Origin: Stappia stellulata
GTDB taxonomy: Bacteria; Pseudomonadota; Alphaproteobacteria; Rhizobiales; Stappiaceae
Assembly: GCF_020176715.1 (NCBI RefSeq)
Contig: NZ_JAIVMF010000005.1
Coordinates: forward strand, 62,001-126,000
Direction of reading: 5' to 3'
DNA: 64,000 nt
The notes beneath the pieces were generated by a model, which saw only the letters and a list, made by a program, of their open reading frames with translations, did not search any database and had not been told where the DNA came from. Below are positions 47,150 through 57,465 of this stretch, piece by piece; position 1 is the first letter of the stretch; every line of letters begins with the position of its first letter. The position numbers were made by a program, and so were the translations under genes.

Positions 47150-48283
47150 ATGCGCATCGGTGTGCCCAAGGAAATCAAGAATCACGAGTACCGTGTCGGG
47201 CTGACGCCCGAGAGCGTGCGCGAGCTTGTTGCGAACGGACATGAGGTCGTCATCGAGACCCAGGCAGGCGCGGGCATCGGCGCGGGAGACGACGTCTATC
47301 AGTCTGCCGGCGCGCGGATCCTGCAAACGGCCGCGGAGGTGTTCGACGCCGCGCAGATGATCGTCAAGGTCAAGGAACCGCAGGCCGGCGAGCGGGCGAT
47401 GCTGCGGCCCGACCACATTCTTTTCACCTATCTGCATCTCGCCCCGGACGCGGCCCAGACGGCGGATCTGGTCAAGTCGGGCGCGACCTGCATTGCCTAT
47501 GAGACAGTGACGGACGGGCGTGGCGGGTTGCCGCTTCTGGCGCCGATGTCCCAGGTGGCCGGACGGCTGTCGGTGCAGGCGGGCGCAACGGCGCTTGAGC
47601 GCGCCCATGGCGGCGCCGGCATGCTGCTTGGCGGCGTTCCGGGCGTTGCACCGGCCAAGGTCGTCGTCATCGGCGGCGGTGTCGTCGGCGCGCATGCGAT
47701 CACGATGGCGCTGGGCCTTGGCGCGGATGTGACGGTGCTCGATCGCTCCATCGACGTGCTGGGCGGCTTGTCCTCGCGCTTCGGTGCGGCCCTGCGCACG
47801 GTCTATTCGACGCGTGCGGCGGTCGAGGAATATGTGCTCGATGCAGACTTGGTCATTGGCGCAGTGCTGGTGGCCGGCGCCGCCGCACCCAAGCTGGTTA
47901 CCGCCGATCACGTCCGCCGGATGAAGCCGGGGTCCGTGCTGGTGGATGTCGCCATTGACCAGGGCGGCTGTTTCGAGACCTCGCATGCAACAACCCATGC
48001 CGAGCCGACCTATGTCGTCGACGAGGTGGTGCACTACTGCGTCGCCAATATGCCGGGTGCGGTGCCGAAGACCTCCGCGCATGCGCTCAACAATGCGACG
48101 CTGCCCTTCACGCTGGCGCTTGCCAACAACGGCTATCACAAGGCGCTGACCGACAATCCGCACCTGATGAACGGTCTCAACGTTCATGCCGGCCGGGTGA
48201 CCGTGAAGGCGGTGGCCGAGGCGCTTGGCTATGAGTACGTCAGCCCGCAGGTGGCGCTGGCCGGAGTTGCCGCTGCCGCTTGA
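47150..48283 (+). CDS. ald: Alanine dehydrogenase
   Basis: Interconverts L-alanine and pyruvate plus ammonia with NAD(H). The 377 residues show the family pattern: N-terminal [20 protein letters not shown], substrate Lys in [10 protein letters not shown] (near 74), and the NAD Rossmann motif [21 protein letters not shown] (about residues 169-189). A catalytic segment includes [13 protein letters not shown] and [18 protein letters not shown] 47150 follows GGGAGGAGAAACAAAC. Transcribed away from the Lrp gene. A strong terminator follows at 48326. Confidence 0.95.
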   Translation: MRIGVPKEIKNHEYRVGLTPESVRELVANGHEVVIETQAGAGIGAGDDVYQSAGARILQTAAEVFDAAQMIVKVKEPQAGERAMLRPDHILFTYLHLAPDAAQTADLVKSGATCIAYETVTDGRGGLPLLAPMSQVAGRLSVQAGATALERAHGGAGMLLGGVPGVAPAKVVVIGGGVVGAHAITMALGLGADVTVLDRSIDVLGGLSSRFGAALRTVYSTRAAVEEYVLDADLVIGAVLVAGAAAPKLVTADHVRRMKPGSVLVDVAIDQGGCFETSHATTHAEPTYVVDEVVHYCVANMPGAVPKTSAHALNNATLPFTLALANNGYHKALTDNPHLMNGLNVHAGRVTVKAVAEALGYEYVSPQVALAGVAAAA

Positions 48284-48325
48284 CGGCGGTCAGGAGGCGG
48301 CGCCAAGTCGCTCCGCCAGAAACCG

Positions 48326-48360
48326 AAAGCCCGGCCGGGAGATCCCGGCCGGGCTTTTTT
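48326..48360. terminator. Terminator between ald and the lipoprotein genes
   Basis: AAAGCCCGGCCGGGA and TCCCGGCCGGGCTTT are perfect complements separated by two bases, followed by T residues on the right and A residues on the left. It serves ald and the convergent lipoprotein gene. Confidence 0.9.
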
Positions 48361-48412
48361 GTCGTGCCTATCGCGTGTCGCGGGTCGCAGACGGACCGCG
48401 TACAGGCTGAGC

Positions 48413-48682
48413 TTACGGGCAGACCACGCGGTAGCGACGGCCGTAGCGGTCGGTCGCAACGCAGTTCTTCGGCGTGGTGGCCGCGCCGACGACGCCGCCG
48501 CCGACGGCACCGATCGCCGCGCCGGCAAGTGCCGCACCGGCGCCACCGCCGGTTGCCGCGCCGATTGCCGCGCCGGTTGCCGCACCGAGGCCGCCGCCGA
48601 CCAGCGTCCGGTCCCGTTGGCTGTCCGACTGACAAGCCGCCAACAGCAGGGCAGCAGCAGAAACGAGAACGACTTTCTTCAT
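48413..48682 (-). CDS. Glycine-zipper lipoprotein, copy 1
   Basis: An 89-residue lipoprotein: signal MKKVVLVSAAALLLAAC with a lipobox ending in Cys 17, then QSDSQRDRTLVGGGLGAATGAA, a glycine-zipper segment rich in GA repeats, and the tail TTPKNCVATDRYGRRYRVVCP with two cysteines. It resembles YMGG/glycine-zipper proteins that insert in membranes or bind the outer membrane. ATG 48682 follows GGAG. A paralogue of the same length lies 95 bases upstream; the ending DRYGRRYRVxCP is shared. Confidence 0.8.
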   Translation of the reverse strand: MKKVVLVSAAALLLAACQSDSQRDRTLVGGGLGAATGAAIGAATGGGAGAALAGAAIGAVGGGVVGAATTPKNCVATDRYGRRYRVVCP

Positions 48683-48777
48683 CCAATCACACTCCAAGAG
48701 AATGCCGCCCACGCGGTCACTTCAGTCAAACATAGCATTGCGCCCGAAAGGGCTCCGGCGCAATGGCGTCAAGCCTG

Positions 48778-49047
48778 TTACGGACAGGCAACCCGGTAGC
48801 GGCGGCCATAGCGATCGGTCGCGATGCAATTCTTCGGCGTGGTCGCCGAACCGACCATGGCGCCGCCGACACCGCCGATCACGCCGCCGACGAGGGCACC
48901 ACCGACATCGCCGGTTGCCGCCGCGCCAACCGCCGCGCCGGTCGCAGCACCAAGGCCACCGCCGACAAGTGTCCGGTCGCGCTGGCTGTCGGACTGACAG
49001 GCGACCAGCAGAAGCGCCGATGCGCTTACCAGAACAAGTTTCAGCAT
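48778..49047 (-). CDS. Glycine-zipper lipoprotein, copy 2
   Basis: An 89-residue paralogue of the following gene: signal MLKLVLVSASALLLVAC, the same QSDSQRDRTLVGGGLGAATGAA block, a diverged zipper (GAAATGDVGGALVGGVIGG) and the tail CIATDRYGRRYRVACP. ATG 49047 follows GAGGAG. The strong local identity with unequal middle parts points to a tandem duplication. The space between 49048 and 49212 holds no gene I can support. Confidence 0.8.
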   Translation of the reverse strand: MLKLVLVSASALLLVACQSDSQRDRTLVGGGLGAATGAAVGAAATGDVGGALVGGVIGGVGGAMVGSATTPKNCIATDRYGRRYRVACP

Positions 49048-49212
49048 TTGTTCGCTCCTCATACTAAGCCTACCGAATTCATGGCCGAGGCGCCTTGCGA
49101 CGGTTGGTAGACGATCTTGCTTCCGTCTGCGCATCACACCATCAAAACCGAGTACAGTCTAGGCCGGCGAAGTGGCGACGCTGTGACCTAAATCATACAA
49201 GTTCATTCATTG

Positions 49213-50847
49213 TTAAGATTTTCGCGGAAATGCCGTCTTTCTCAGGAGGCCATCGGTGGAGGGGTCGCGTCCGCCGACCGGCGTACGGCCCTCGACCATC
49301 GGCAGCAACTCGCTGGCGAGCGTTTTCCCCAGTTCAACGCCCCATTGATCGAAGGAGTTGATTCCCCAGATCGCGCCCTCGACGAAGACGCGGTGTTCGT
49401 AGAGCGCGATAAGACGCCCGAGGGCAAAGGGGGTCAGCTTGTCGTACAGGATGGTGATCGACGGGCGGTTGCCGGGAAACACCTTGTGCGGGGCAAGCCG
49501 GGCAGCCTGTGCCTCGCTCGCGCCCTGCGCGCGCAAGGCGGCCTTCGCCTCCGCGAGGGTCTGGCCCTTCATCAGCGCTTCCGACTGCGCCAGGCAATTG
49601 GCGATGAGCAGCGCGTGATGCTCGGCAAGCTCCGGCTCGTGTCCGCGGGCGGCGAGGATGAACTCGCACGGAATCACGTCGCTGCCCTGGTGCAGCAACT
49701 GGTAGAAGGCATGCTGGCCGTTGGTTCCAGGCTCTCCCCAGACGAGCGGGCCGGTCGCCTCGCCAACCGCTTCGCCCGACAAGGTGACGCGCTTGCCGTT
49801 CGATTCCATGTCGAGCTGCTGGAGATAGGCCGGCAGGCGGGCGAGCCGCTGGTCGTAGGGCAGAACCGCCCGGGCCGCAAAGCCGCACAGGTTGCGGTGC
49901 CAGATGCCGGCAAGGCCCAACAGCACCGGCAGGTTCTCCTCAAGCGGCGCGGTCTGGAAGTGCCGGTCCATGGCATGGGCGCCGTCGAGAAACTGTCCGA
50001 AGTTCTGCGCGCCGATCGCCAGCATCACCGGCAGGCCGATGGCTGACCAGACCGAATAGCGCCCGCCGACCCAGTCCCAGAAGCCGAAGACGCGGGTTTC
50101 GCCGATGCCGAAGGCCGCGACCTTGTCGAGGGCGGTGGAGACGGCGGTGAAATGCGAGGCCACCGCCTGTTCTCCCAGGCTTTCGACGATCCAGCGTCGC
50201 GCCGTGCGGGCGTTGGTCATGGTCTCGGTGGTGGTGAAGGTCTTTGAGGCGACGACGATCAGCGTGCGCGCGGGATCGAGCCCGGCGAGCGTGTCGGCGA
50301 TATGCGCGCCGTCGACATTGGAGACGAAATGCAGGCGCGGGCCGTCGGCATAGGGGGAGAGCGCCTGGGTGACTATCGCCGGACCGAGATCCGATCCGCC
50401 GATGCCGATGTTCACCACGTCCTGGAACGGCTTGCCGGAATGGCCGGCGATCACGCCGGAGCGGATGCCGTCGCAAAAGGCCTCGACGCGGGCAAGCGTC
50501 TCGCGCACGTCGGGCATGACGTCATGCCCCTCGATCAGGACCGGCGCATCGCCGCGGTTGCGCAGGGCGACATGCAGCACGGCCCGGCCTTCCGTCTCGT
50601 TGATCGCACCGCCGGCAAACATCGCGTCGCGGCGGCTCTCGACGCCGCGCGCGCGGGCGAGATCCGCAAGCGCGGCGATGGCGTCGCGGTCCCAGTGCAT
50701 CTTGGAAAAATCGACGAGCAGGTCGTCGAGCGAGACAGAGAGCGCATCGAAGCGGCCAGGGTCGTCGGCAAGGAGCCGACGTAGCCCCTTTGCCTGCAGT
50801 TCCGCTGCCCGGTGCTTGAGGTGCTGCGGCATGTCAGGCGGCGTCAT
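49213..50847 (-). CDS. pgi: Glucose-6-phosphate isomerase
   Basis: Interconverts fructose 6-phosphate and glucose 6-phosphate. The 544 residues match the long bacterial type. Recognisable blocks are [18 protein letters not shown] (near 150), [16 protein letters not shown] (near 205), [20 protein letters not shown] (near 265), the catalytic Glu in [20 protein letters not shown] (near 370), and the C-terminal [16 protein letters not shown] 50847 follows GGGAGGAGAG. It lies close to, but 10 kb downstream of, the fructose import operon on the same strand. Confidence 0.95.
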   Translation of the reverse strand: MTPPDMPQHLKHRAAELQAKGLRRLLADDPGRFDALSVSLDDLLVDFSKMHWDRDAIAALADLARARGVESRRDAMFAGGAINETEGRAVLHVALRNRGDAPVLIEGHDVMPDVRETLARVEAFCDGIRSGVIAGHSGKPFQDVVNIGIGGSDLGPAIVTQALSPYADGPRLHFVSNVDGAHIADTLAGLDPARTLIVVASKTFTTTETMTNARTARRWIVESLGEQAVASHFTAVSTALDKVAAFGIGETRVFGFWDWVGGRYSVWSAIGLPVMLAIGAQNFGQFLDGAHAMDRHFQTAPLEENLPVLLGLAGIWHRNLCGFAARAVLPYDQRLARLPAYLQQLDMESNGKRVTLSGEAVGEATGPLVWGEPGTNGQHAFYQLLHQGSDVIPCEFILAARGHEPELAEHHALLIANCLAQSEALMKGQTLAEAKAALRAQGASEAQAARLAPHKVFPGNRPSITILYDKLTPFALGRLIALYEHRVFVEGAIWGINSFDQWGVELGKTLASELLPMVEGRTPVGGRDPSTDGLLRKTAFPRKS

Positions 50848-50893
50848 CGGTTCTCTCCTCCCTAGGCAATAAAGGCCCTGCCGGCACGCGAGC

Positions 50894-51820
50894 TTAGGCC
50901 AGCAACACGGCGCAGTACCAGCCATAAGCGACGAGGAGTGCCAGACCGGCAACACGCGGCAGCCGGCGCAAGGACAGCAAGAGCACGGCAATCCCCAGCG
51001 ACACGACCAGCATGACCGGAATATCGAATGCGGCGATCTCGGCGGCGACCGGAATCGGAGAAAGCATCGCGGTGATGCCGAGAATACCCAGGATGTTGAA
51101 GATGTTGGAGCCGACCACATTGCCGATGGCGATTTCCGGCTGCCTGCGCAGCGCCGAGGCGACCGAGGTCGCAAGCTCGGGAAGGCTGGTGCCGACGGCC
51201 ACCACGGTCAGCCCGATCACCGCATCCGACAGGCCCATCACCCGGGCGATCCGGGATGCGCCGTCGACGAGGAAGTCGGCGCCGAAGATGAGCGCGGCGA
51301 GACCGGCACCGGCAATGGCAAGGGTCTTCCAGACCGGCGACCCGACTGCGTCGGGCGCAAGATCGGGAGCGCTGCTTCGCCCCGTGACGGCGCTATAGGC
51401 CAGATAGGCAACGAGCGCGGCGAAGAAGGCCAGGCCGATCGGTGCGGACATTATCCCCGCCCAGGCGACCGCGGCCAGGGCGAAGGCGCTTGCCAGCATC
51501 ACCGAGAGATCGCGGCCGAGACCGGCGATGCGCGTCGGCATAGGCGCGATCAGCATGGCAAGGCCGAGGATCAAAAGGATGTTGGCGGTGTTCGATCCGA
51601 CGACATTGCCGACCGCGATGTCGGGGACGCCAGCGAAGGCCGCCTGCACGGAGACCAGCAGTTCCGGCATGGACGTGCCGAAACCGACGATGGTCAGTCC
51701 GATGAGAAGCGGCGGCATCCGCAGCCGCACGGCCAGGGCGACGGCGCCGCGCACCAGCGCGTCGCCGCCAACGAACAGAAGAACAAGCCCTGCGACGATA
51801 AAGCCAATATCCACAAGCAT
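50894..51820 (-). CDS. Calcium/sodium antiporter (YrbG-like)
   Basis: A 308-residue membrane protein of the Ca2+:cation antiporter superfamily, with about ten helices and the two inverted repeats: [32 protein letters not shown] (first half) and [32 protein letters not shown] (second half). These are the alpha repeats holding the cation-binding Glu residues. In E. coli, YrbG exchanges Na+ and Ca2+. The gene is followed by pgi on the same strand with 46 bases between them. Confidence 0.92.
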   Translation of the reverse strand: MLVDIGFIVAGLVLLFVGGDALVRGAVALAVRLRMPPLLIGLTIVGFGTSMPELLVSVQAAFAGVPDIAVGNVVGSNTANILLILGLAMLIAPMPTRIAGLGRDLSVMLASAFALAAVAWAGIMSAPIGLAFFAALVAYLAYSAVTGRSSAPDLAPDAVGSPVWKTLAIAGAGLAALIFGADFLVDGASRIARVMGLSDAVIGLTVVAVGTSLPELATSVASALRRQPEIAIGNVVGSNIFNILGILGITAMLSPIPVAAEIAAFDIPVMLVVSLGIAVLLLSLRRLPRVAGLALLVAYGWYCAVLLA

Positions 51821-51944
51821 TTACTTTGATCTTTCACCGTCGGGTTTCAGGGTCGAACGCGGCGCGAGAGAAAGCGCACCGCGCCGCATCGGTTGTGCGC
51901 GTGCGGGCGGGTGCGAGATTGTGACGTCGCGGATATAGCCCGGG

Positions 51945-52238
51945 TCAGGCGTCTGTCGGATCGTCTGACAGGAGGTCGCGTTCGCCCTCGTATGCCATCA
52001 CCGCAAGCTTCACGATGCAATAGAGCGCGGCTGCAACAAGCGGAACGGCAACGACGGCGGTCGCGACGGGACCGAGCGCCAGAAATCCGCTGAGCGCCCA
52101 AATGGTGCCAAGCGCCATCACCGCGATTTCGGCGGCGAAGAGGATCACGGTAGAGATGAGAATGAGAAAGAAGACGAGCCCGGGTTGTTTGATCTGTGCG
52201 GGAACCGGAGACTGCGGCAGTTGAAGCGAGCCTGGCAT
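51945..52238 (-). CDS. Small membrane protein of unknown function
   Basis: A 97-residue protein with two or three hydrophobic segments (LVFFLILISTVILFAAEIAVMAL and LGPVATAVVAVPLVAAALYCIV) and an acidic C-terminal tail (EGERDLLSDDPTDA). I do not recognise the family. ATG 52238 follows AAGGGTCAAGG. It lies between the antiporter and eda on the same strand. The flanking gaps (51821-51944 and 52239-52368) hold no other supported feature. Confidence 0.6.
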   Translation of the reverse strand: MPGSLQLPQSPVPAQIKQPGLVFFLILISTVILFAAEIAVMALGTIWALSGFLALGPVATAVVAVPLVAAALYCIVKLAVMAYEGERDLLSDDPTDA

Positions 52239-52368
52239 GGCCTTGACCCTTGATGAGCGCGGGCATGAGCGCCCGCGGCTCAGGGCAGATGGGAGGGCAC
52301 TGCCTGTCGCACAAGATGGGAAATGCGGCGCGTGACGATCTTTTTTTCAAGCCTCCAGCCAGCATCGA

Positions 52369-53004
52369 TCAGCCGAGGTTGGCGGCCTGGCGCGCGCGGC
52401 TCTCGATCCCGTCCCAGTCCTCCTCCGCGATTGCCTTGGCGCCTGCAATCCAGGAGCCGCCGACACAGGCAACATTGGGCAAGGCCAGATAGTCGGGCGC
52501 GCTTTGCAGCGTGATCCCGCCGGTCGGGCAGAACCTTGCCGCCGGCAGCGGTGCGCCGAGGGATTTCAGCAGGGCGATGCCGCCGACGGCTTCCGCCGGG
52601 AAGAGCTTCAGCCGCGTGTAGCCGGCTTCCAGCAGGCGCATCACTTCAGACGCCGTGGATGCGCCGGGCAGCAGAGGCACATTGTGGTCGGCTGCGGCGG
52701 CGAGCAGCCGGTCGGTCGCGCCGGGGGAGACGATGAAGCGCGATCCGGCGGCGACGGCTGCCTCATATTGCGTGGCGTCGAGCACGGTGCCGGCGCCGAC
52801 GATGGCGCCCTCGACCTCGTTCGCGACAGCGCGGATCGCCTCCAGCGCACCGGGCGTGCGCAGGGTGATCTCGATCGCCGGCAATCCGCCGCGCACCAGC
52901 GCCCGTGCCATCGGCACGGCCTTGGCGGGATCCTCCACGACCAGCACCGGAATCACGGGGGCGGCCTGCATCACCGTGTCGAGCTTGGCGGTGTCTTGCG
53001 TCAT
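52369..53004 (-). CDS. eda: 2-dehydro-3-deoxyphosphogluconate aldolase
   Basis: Splits KDPG into pyruvate and glyceraldehyde 3-phosphate, the last step of the Entner-Doudoroff pathway. The 211 residues show [19 protein letters not shown], the catalytic Glu in [15 protein letters not shown] (about 44), [16 protein letters not shown], and the Schiff-base Lys in [13 protein letters not shown] (about residue 133). ATG 53004 follows GGAGTTTTT and lies 27 bases after edd. Confidence 0.94.
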   Translation of the reverse strand: MTQDTAKLDTVMQAAPVIPVLVVEDPAKAVPMARALVRGGLPAIEITLRTPGALEAIRAVANEVEGAIVGAGTVLDATQYEAAVAAGSRFIVSPGATDRLLAAAADHNVPLLPGASTASEVMRLLEAGYTRLKLFPAEAVGGIALLKSLGAPLPAARFCPTGGITLQSAPDYLALPNVACVGGSWIAGAKAIAEEDWDGIESRARQAANLG

Positions 53005-53031
53005 GAAAAACTCCAGTTCGAAGGGCGCGCG

Positions 53032-54852
53032 TCAGGCGCCGAAAACATGCGCGCCCTCGTCGGCGGGACCGGCGGCGGCGCGGAAGGCGGCGAAGAGGTC
53101 GCGACCGACCCCTTGCTGGTGGGCGGACAAGTCGGCGGTTGTCGGCTGCCGGGCCTCGAACTCGGCCGCATCGACGAGCACCTCGAGCCGACCCGTTTCG
53201 GCATCAATGCGCAGCAGGTCGCCGTCGCGCACCTTCGCGATCGGTCCGCCGGTGGCAGCCTCCGGTGTCACATGGATCGCGGCCGGCACCTTGCCGGAGG
53301 CCCCCGACATGCGCCCGTCGGTGACAAGGGCGACCGTCAGCCCGCGGTCCTGCAGCACGCCGAGGGTCGGGGTGAGCTGGTGCAGTTCCGGCATGCCGCA
53401 GGCGCGCGGCCCCTGGAACGGCAGCACGGCGACGAAATCCTCGGTCAGTTCGCCGGCCTTGAAGGCGTCGATCACGGCGGCTTGAGAGGTGAAGACCCGC
53501 GCGCGCGCCTCGATCACGCGGCGTTCCGGCTTGACCGCCGAGACCTTGATGACGGCGCGGCCGAGATTGCCGTCGAGCATCTTCAGCCCGCCGTTCGGCT
53601 GGAAGGGGTCCTTGACGGTGGAGAGAACCTTGGGGTCGGCGCTGGCCTTGTCCGCTGGTTCCCAGACGACAGAGCCGTCCGCGCCAAGCCTCGCCTCGAC
53701 CGCATAGCCGGACAGTCCGGTGCCGTTCACCGTCTTGACGTCCTCATGCAGCAGCCCTTCCGAGAGCAGTTCGCCGATGAGGTAGCCCATGCCGCCGGCG
53801 GCGTGGAAGTGGTTCACGTCGGCGAGCCCGTTGGGATAGATGCGCGCGATCAGCGGCACGATGTCGGAGAGATCGGAGATGTCGCCCCAGGTGAGCTTGA
53901 TCCCGGCCGCATTCGCCATGGCGACGAGATGCATCGTGTGGTTCGTCGAACCGCCGGTGGCATGCAGGCCGACCACGCCGTTGACGATGGCGCGGGCGTC
54001 GATCATCTCGCCGATGGGCGTGTAATTGTTGCCGAGGGCGGAGAGGGCAAGCGCGCGTTTCGCGCCCTCGCGGGTCAATGCGTCGCGCAGCGGCGTGTTG
54101 GGATTGACGAAGCTGGCGCCGGGCAGGTGCAGCCCCATGATCTCCATCAGCATCTGATTGGAGTTTGCGGTGCCGTAGAAGGTGCAGGTGCCCGGTGAAT
54201 GATAGGATTTGCTCTCCGATTCCAGCAGTTCAGCGCGGCCGATCTTGCCTTCGGCGTAAAGCTGGCGGGTCTTGGCCTTCTCGTCGTTGGGCAGGCCCGA
54301 GGGCATCGGTCCGGCCGGCAGGAAGACCGCCGGAAGATGGCCGAAGGAAAGCGCCGCGATCATCAGGCCCGGAACGATCTTGTCGCAGATGCCGAGATAG
54401 ACGGCGGCGTCGAACATCTGGTGCGACAGGCCGACGGCGGTGGCCATGGCGATGACGTCGCGCGAAAACAGCGACAGCTCCATGCCGGTCTGGCCCTGGG
54501 TGACGCCGTCGCACATCGCCGGAACGCCGCCGGCGACCTGCGCCACGGCGCCGGCCTCGCGCGCCGCCTCGCGGATCAGTTCGGGAAAGCGCTCGAACGG
54601 CTGATGCGCGGACAGCATGTCGTTGTAGGCGGTAATGATGCCGAGATTGGGCACCACGTCGCCGGCGAGCCGCTCCTTGTCCGTGATCCCGCAGGCGGCA
54701 AATCCATGCGCCAGGTTCCCGCAGGACAGGGTGCCGCGCTTCGGTCCTGCCTCGCCGGCGGCGCGGATGCGCTCCAGATAGCGCGCGCGACTGTCGCGGC
54801 TGCGCTCCTCGATACGGGCGGTGACGTCGGCAACGGTGGAATGCACGGTCAT
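53032..54852 (-). CDS. edd: 6-phosphogluconate dehydratase
   Basis: Dehydrates 6-phosphogluconate to KDPG; an iron-sulfur dehydratase of the IlvD/Edd family, 606 residues. Cluster cysteines and signature blocks are present: [12 protein letters not shown] (near 56), [29 protein letters not shown] (near 120-150), [13 protein letters not shown], and [24 protein letters not shown] in the second half. ATG 54852 matches the E. coli Edd length; ATG 54864 is too close to the GAGAGG site. A palindrome lies 100 bases upstream. Probably co-transcribed with eda. Confidence 0.94.
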   Translation of the reverse strand: MTVHSTVADVTARIEERSRDSRARYLERIRAAGEAGPKRGTLSCGNLAHGFAACGITDKERLAGDVVPNLGIITAYNDMLSAHQPFERFPELIREAAREAGAVAQVAGGVPAMCDGVTQGQTGMELSLFSRDVIAMATAVGLSHQMFDAAVYLGICDKIVPGLMIAALSFGHLPAVFLPAGPMPSGLPNDEKAKTRQLYAEGKIGRAELLESESKSYHSPGTCTFYGTANSNQMLMEIMGLHLPGASFVNPNTPLRDALTREGAKRALALSALGNNYTPIGEMIDARAIVNGVVGLHATGGSTNHTMHLVAMANAAGIKLTWGDISDLSDIVPLIARIYPNGLADVNHFHAAGGMGYLIGELLSEGLLHEDVKTVNGTGLSGYAVEARLGADGSVVWEPADKASADPKVLSTVKDPFQPNGGLKMLDGNLGRAVIKVSAVKPERRVIEARARVFTSQAAVIDAFKAGELTEDFVAVLPFQGPRACGMPELHQLTPTLGVLQDRGLTVALVTDGRMSGASGKVPAAIHVTPEAATGGPIAKVRDGDLLRIDAETGRLEVLVDAAEFEARQPTTADLSAHQQGVGRDLFAAFRAAAGPADEGAHVFGA

Positions 54853-54950
54853 GGCTCGGTTCATCCTCTCAGCATGCGCCGCAGGCACGGGGGGAGCGGG
54901 CCGCGGCGTCGGTGAAACCGGTGGTGCGCCAATGCGCGCCAGCCTCACGT

Positions 54951-54964
54951 TTAAATCGATTTAA
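54951..54964. promoter_or_regulatory. AT-rich palindrome upstream of edd
   Basis: TTAAATCGATTTAA is a perfect 14-base palindrome within the 164-base zwf-edd gap. It stands out sharply in GC-rich DNA and lies 99 bases before the edd start. A sugar-responsive repressor site is a reasonable guess. Confidence 0.55.
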
Positions 54965-55016
54965 TTTCGGGTTCAACGGTTAAGCCCGTCGATCATTGTC
55001 GTATCCGGTGGCCGGC

Positions 55017-56489
55017 CTAGATGAGGTCCTCGAACCAGGTGCGGCCGTCGCGCTCGATCAGGGCAATCGCCGCCGACGGTCCCCAGGTTCCCGACGTGTA
55101 GCCCTTCGGCAGGTCCTTCAGCGTGGCCCAATCCTCAAGGATCGGGTCGACCCAGGCCCAGGCGGCCTCGACCTCGTCGCGGCGCATGAACAGCGTCTGG
55201 TTGCCGCGGATGACATCCATGATCAGGCGCTCGTAGGCGTCCGGGTTGCGCACCTTGAAGGCGGTGGCGAAGGACATGTCGAGCGGCACCTGCCTGAGCC
55301 GCATGCCGCCGGGGCCGGGGTCCTTGATCATGATCTGCATGCGCACGCCCTCGTCGGGCTGCAGCCGGATCACCAGGCGGTTGGAGGAAATCTCGCCCGC
55401 TTCCGCCTCGAAGATGGAATGCGGGATGGGGCGGAACTGCACCACGATTTCCGAGACCCGCGCGGCCAGTCTCTTGCCGGTGCGCAGATAGAACGGCACG
55501 TTGGCCCAACGCCAGTTGGCGATCTCCGCCTTGATCGCGACGAAGGTCTCCGTCTGCGAGGTCGGGTCGTCGAGTTCCTCGAGGTAACCGCGCACCGCGC
55601 CGCCGGCCGACGCGCCGGCGCGATACTGGCCGCGCACGGTCGCCTTGCTCGCCGTCTCGGCGTCCATTTGCTTCAGAGCCTTGAGGACCTTGAGCTTTTC
55701 GTCGCGCACGGAATCCGCGTTCATCGATTCCGGCGGCTCCATCGCCACCAGGCACAGAAGCTGGAGAATGTGGTTCTGCACCATGTCGCGCATGGCGCCG
55801 GCGGTGTCGTAATAGCCCGCGCGCCCCTCGACGCCGAGCGATTCCGCCACCGTGATCTGCACATGGTCGATATGGGCGGCGTTCCACAGCGGCTCGAACA
55901 GCGCGTTGCCAAAGCGCAGCGCCATCAGGTTCTGGACGGTCTCCTTGCCGAGATAGTGGTCGATGCGGAAGATCTGGTCCTCGCGGAACACCTCGCCGAT
56001 CGCGGCATTCAGCGCGCGCGCCGAGGCGCCGTCCTTGCCGATCGGCTTTTCGATGACGATGCGGGCGAGGTCCGTTGCCAGGCCGTATTCGCCGATCCGC
56101 TCGCAGATGGTGCCGAAGAAATCCGGCGACACGGCGAGATAGAAGGCGCGCACCACATCTTCGCGACCGCGCAGGGTGTCGCCGAGTTCGCTCCAGCCGC
56201 GCTCGCCCGCCGCATCGACGGCGATATAGCTCAGCCTTGCAAGAAACCGCGAGAGGGCGGGGGCCTCGATGTCGTCGACATGTTCGCGCACCGCTTCTTC
56301 GGCGAAGCTGCGGTAGGCGTCGTTGCTCATGTCGCGGCGCGAGCAGGCGATCACCCGGGCGTCGGCCGGGATCTGTCCGTCGAGGTCGCGGTGGTAGAGC
56401 GCGGGCAGGAGCTTGCGGTGGGCAAGGTCCCCCGTTGCTCCGAACACGATGAGATCGAACGGATCGACTTCGATGACGCGGGCGACCAT
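55017..56489 (-). CDS. zwf: Glucose-6-phosphate 1-dehydrogenase
   Basis: Oxidises glucose 6-phosphate to 6-phosphogluconolactone, feeding the Entner-Doudoroff pathway. The 490 residues have the NADP motif VFGATGDLAHRKLLPALY (about residues 13-30), VIEKPIGKDGASAR near 145, and the catalytic RIDHYLGKETVQNLMALRF (about 179-198). The later segment FYLRTGKRLAARVSEIVVQF is conserved. ATG 56489 follows AAAGGA. It starts 10 bases after frcK ends, so it is very likely in the fructose operon. The gene for 6-phosphogluconolactonase is not next to it. Confidence 0.95.
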   Translation of the reverse strand: MVARVIEVDPFDLIVFGATGDLAHRKLLPALYHRDLDGQIPADARVIACSRRDMSNDAYRSFAEEAVREHVDDIEAPALSRFLARLSYIAVDAAGERGWSELGDTLRGREDVVRAFYLAVSPDFFGTICERIGEYGLATDLARIVIEKPIGKDGASARALNAAIGEVFREDQIFRIDHYLGKETVQNLMALRFGNALFEPLWNAAHIDHVQITVAESLGVEGRAGYYDTAGAMRDMVQNHILQLLCLVAMEPPESMNADSVRDEKLKVLKALKQMDAETASKATVRGQYRAGASAGGAVRGYLEELDDPTSQTETFVAIKAEIANWRWANVPFYLRTGKRLAARVSEIVVQFRPIPHSIFEAEAGEISSNRLVIRLQPDEGVRMQIMIKDPGPGGMRLRQVPLDMSFATAFKVRNPDAYERLIMDVIRGNQTLFMRRDEVEAAWAWVDPILEDWATLKDLPKGYTSGTWGPSAAIALIERDGRTWFEDLI

Positions 56490-56499
56490 GAACGTCCTT

Positions 56500-57465
56500 T
56501 CAACTGACGGCGGGATCGGGAAGGCCGAGTTCGGCACGGCGGGGCAGGTCAGCGCCGCGTCGGGAGCAGGTGATGGCGGCGGCACGCGCGGCGAAGCGCA
56601 GCAGGTCCAGCATATCCGTGTCGCCAAGGCGCTCAAGGGCTGAACGACTGCGGCCGCAGGTTTCTCCGAGACGGGCGAGGACGGCGGCCTGGAAGGTGTC
56701 CCCGGCGCCGACCGTATCGGCGAGCGCGACAGGGTCTCCGGCGATCTCGACACGATGGCGCGCAGTCAAGGCCGCGGCGCCGTCTGCGCCGCGCGTCACA
56801 ATCACCAGCGCTGGCCCCTGGCCAAGCCACGTCTCGGCGAGCGTCTCCAGGGTCTGCCCCGGATACATCAGCTCCAGATCCTCCAGGCTGATCTTGAGCA
56901 GGTCGACATGGGGCAGATAGTCGGCGAAGCGCGTCCGCCAGGCATCGAGATCCGGGACCACGGTCGGGCGCACGTTCGGGTCGTAGGCGATCATCCGCCG
57001 GCCGTGTTCGCGCGCGGCGAGCGCCAGCAGGCTGTCGCCGATGGGCGGCACCAGCGCCGTGTAGGAGCCGATCTGGATGGTGTCGATGCTGTCGGGCAGC
57101 TGCGGCAGGTCGTTGGTGCGCACCTGCCGGTCGGCCGCATCCTTGCCGTAGAACCCGTAGGCCGGGCTGCCGGCCGCGTCGAGACCGACAACGCTCAGCG
57201 TGGTGAGCGCGTCGCTCTCAAGTGCGAAGGAAAGATCGACCCCTTCCGCGCCGAGCGCCCTGCGCAGCCGCTCGCCGAACAGGTCGGTCGACAGCGCCCC
57301 GAAAAAGGCGGCCGGTGTCCCGAGGCGGGCAAGGCCGACCGCCACGTTGAACGGCGAGCCGCCGATCCTTGCATCGAGCGTCAGCTGTCCGTTTGTCTCG
57401 TCGGCGAAGAGGTCGAACAGGGCTTCGCCGCAGACCAGGATTATGGGCCGGCCCCCTTCGCTCAC
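56500..57465 (-). CDS. frcK: PfkB-family sugar kinase, probable fructokinase
   Basis: A 321-residue ribokinase-family enzyme predicted to phosphorylate fructose to fructose 6-phosphate. The N-terminal signature is ARIGGSPFNVAVGLARLGTPAAFFG (about residues 35-60), and the anion-hole/catalytic-base motif is LADTVGAGDTFQAAVLARL (about 254-272) with Asp as base. It starts at GTG 57465, overlapping the FrcA gene stop by four bases (GTGA). It is followed at 10 bases by zwf. Assignment to fructose depends mainly on gene context with the FrcBCA system. Confidence 0.85.
   Translation of the reverse strand: MSEGGRPIILVCGEALFDLFADETNGQLTLDARIGGSPFNVAVGLARLGTPAAFFGALSTDLFGERLRRALGAEGVDLSFALESDALTTLSVVGLDAAGSPAYGFYGKDAADRQVRTNDLPQLPDSIDTIQIGSYTALVPPIGDSLLALAAREHGRRMIAYDPNVRPTVVPDLDAWRTRFADYLPHVDLLKISLEDLELMYPGQTLETLAETWLGQGPALVIVTRGADGAAALTARHRVEIAGDPVALADTVGAGDTFQAAVLARLGETCGRSRSALERLGDTDMLDLLRFAARAAAITCSRRGADLPRRAELGLPDPAVS

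Noticed and set aside
51847-52365. Minus-strand frame of about 170 codons near the small membrane gene
   Set aside because: It overlaps the more plausible 97-residue membrane protein in another frame; the product is Arg-rich and has no hydrophobic or conserved segment.
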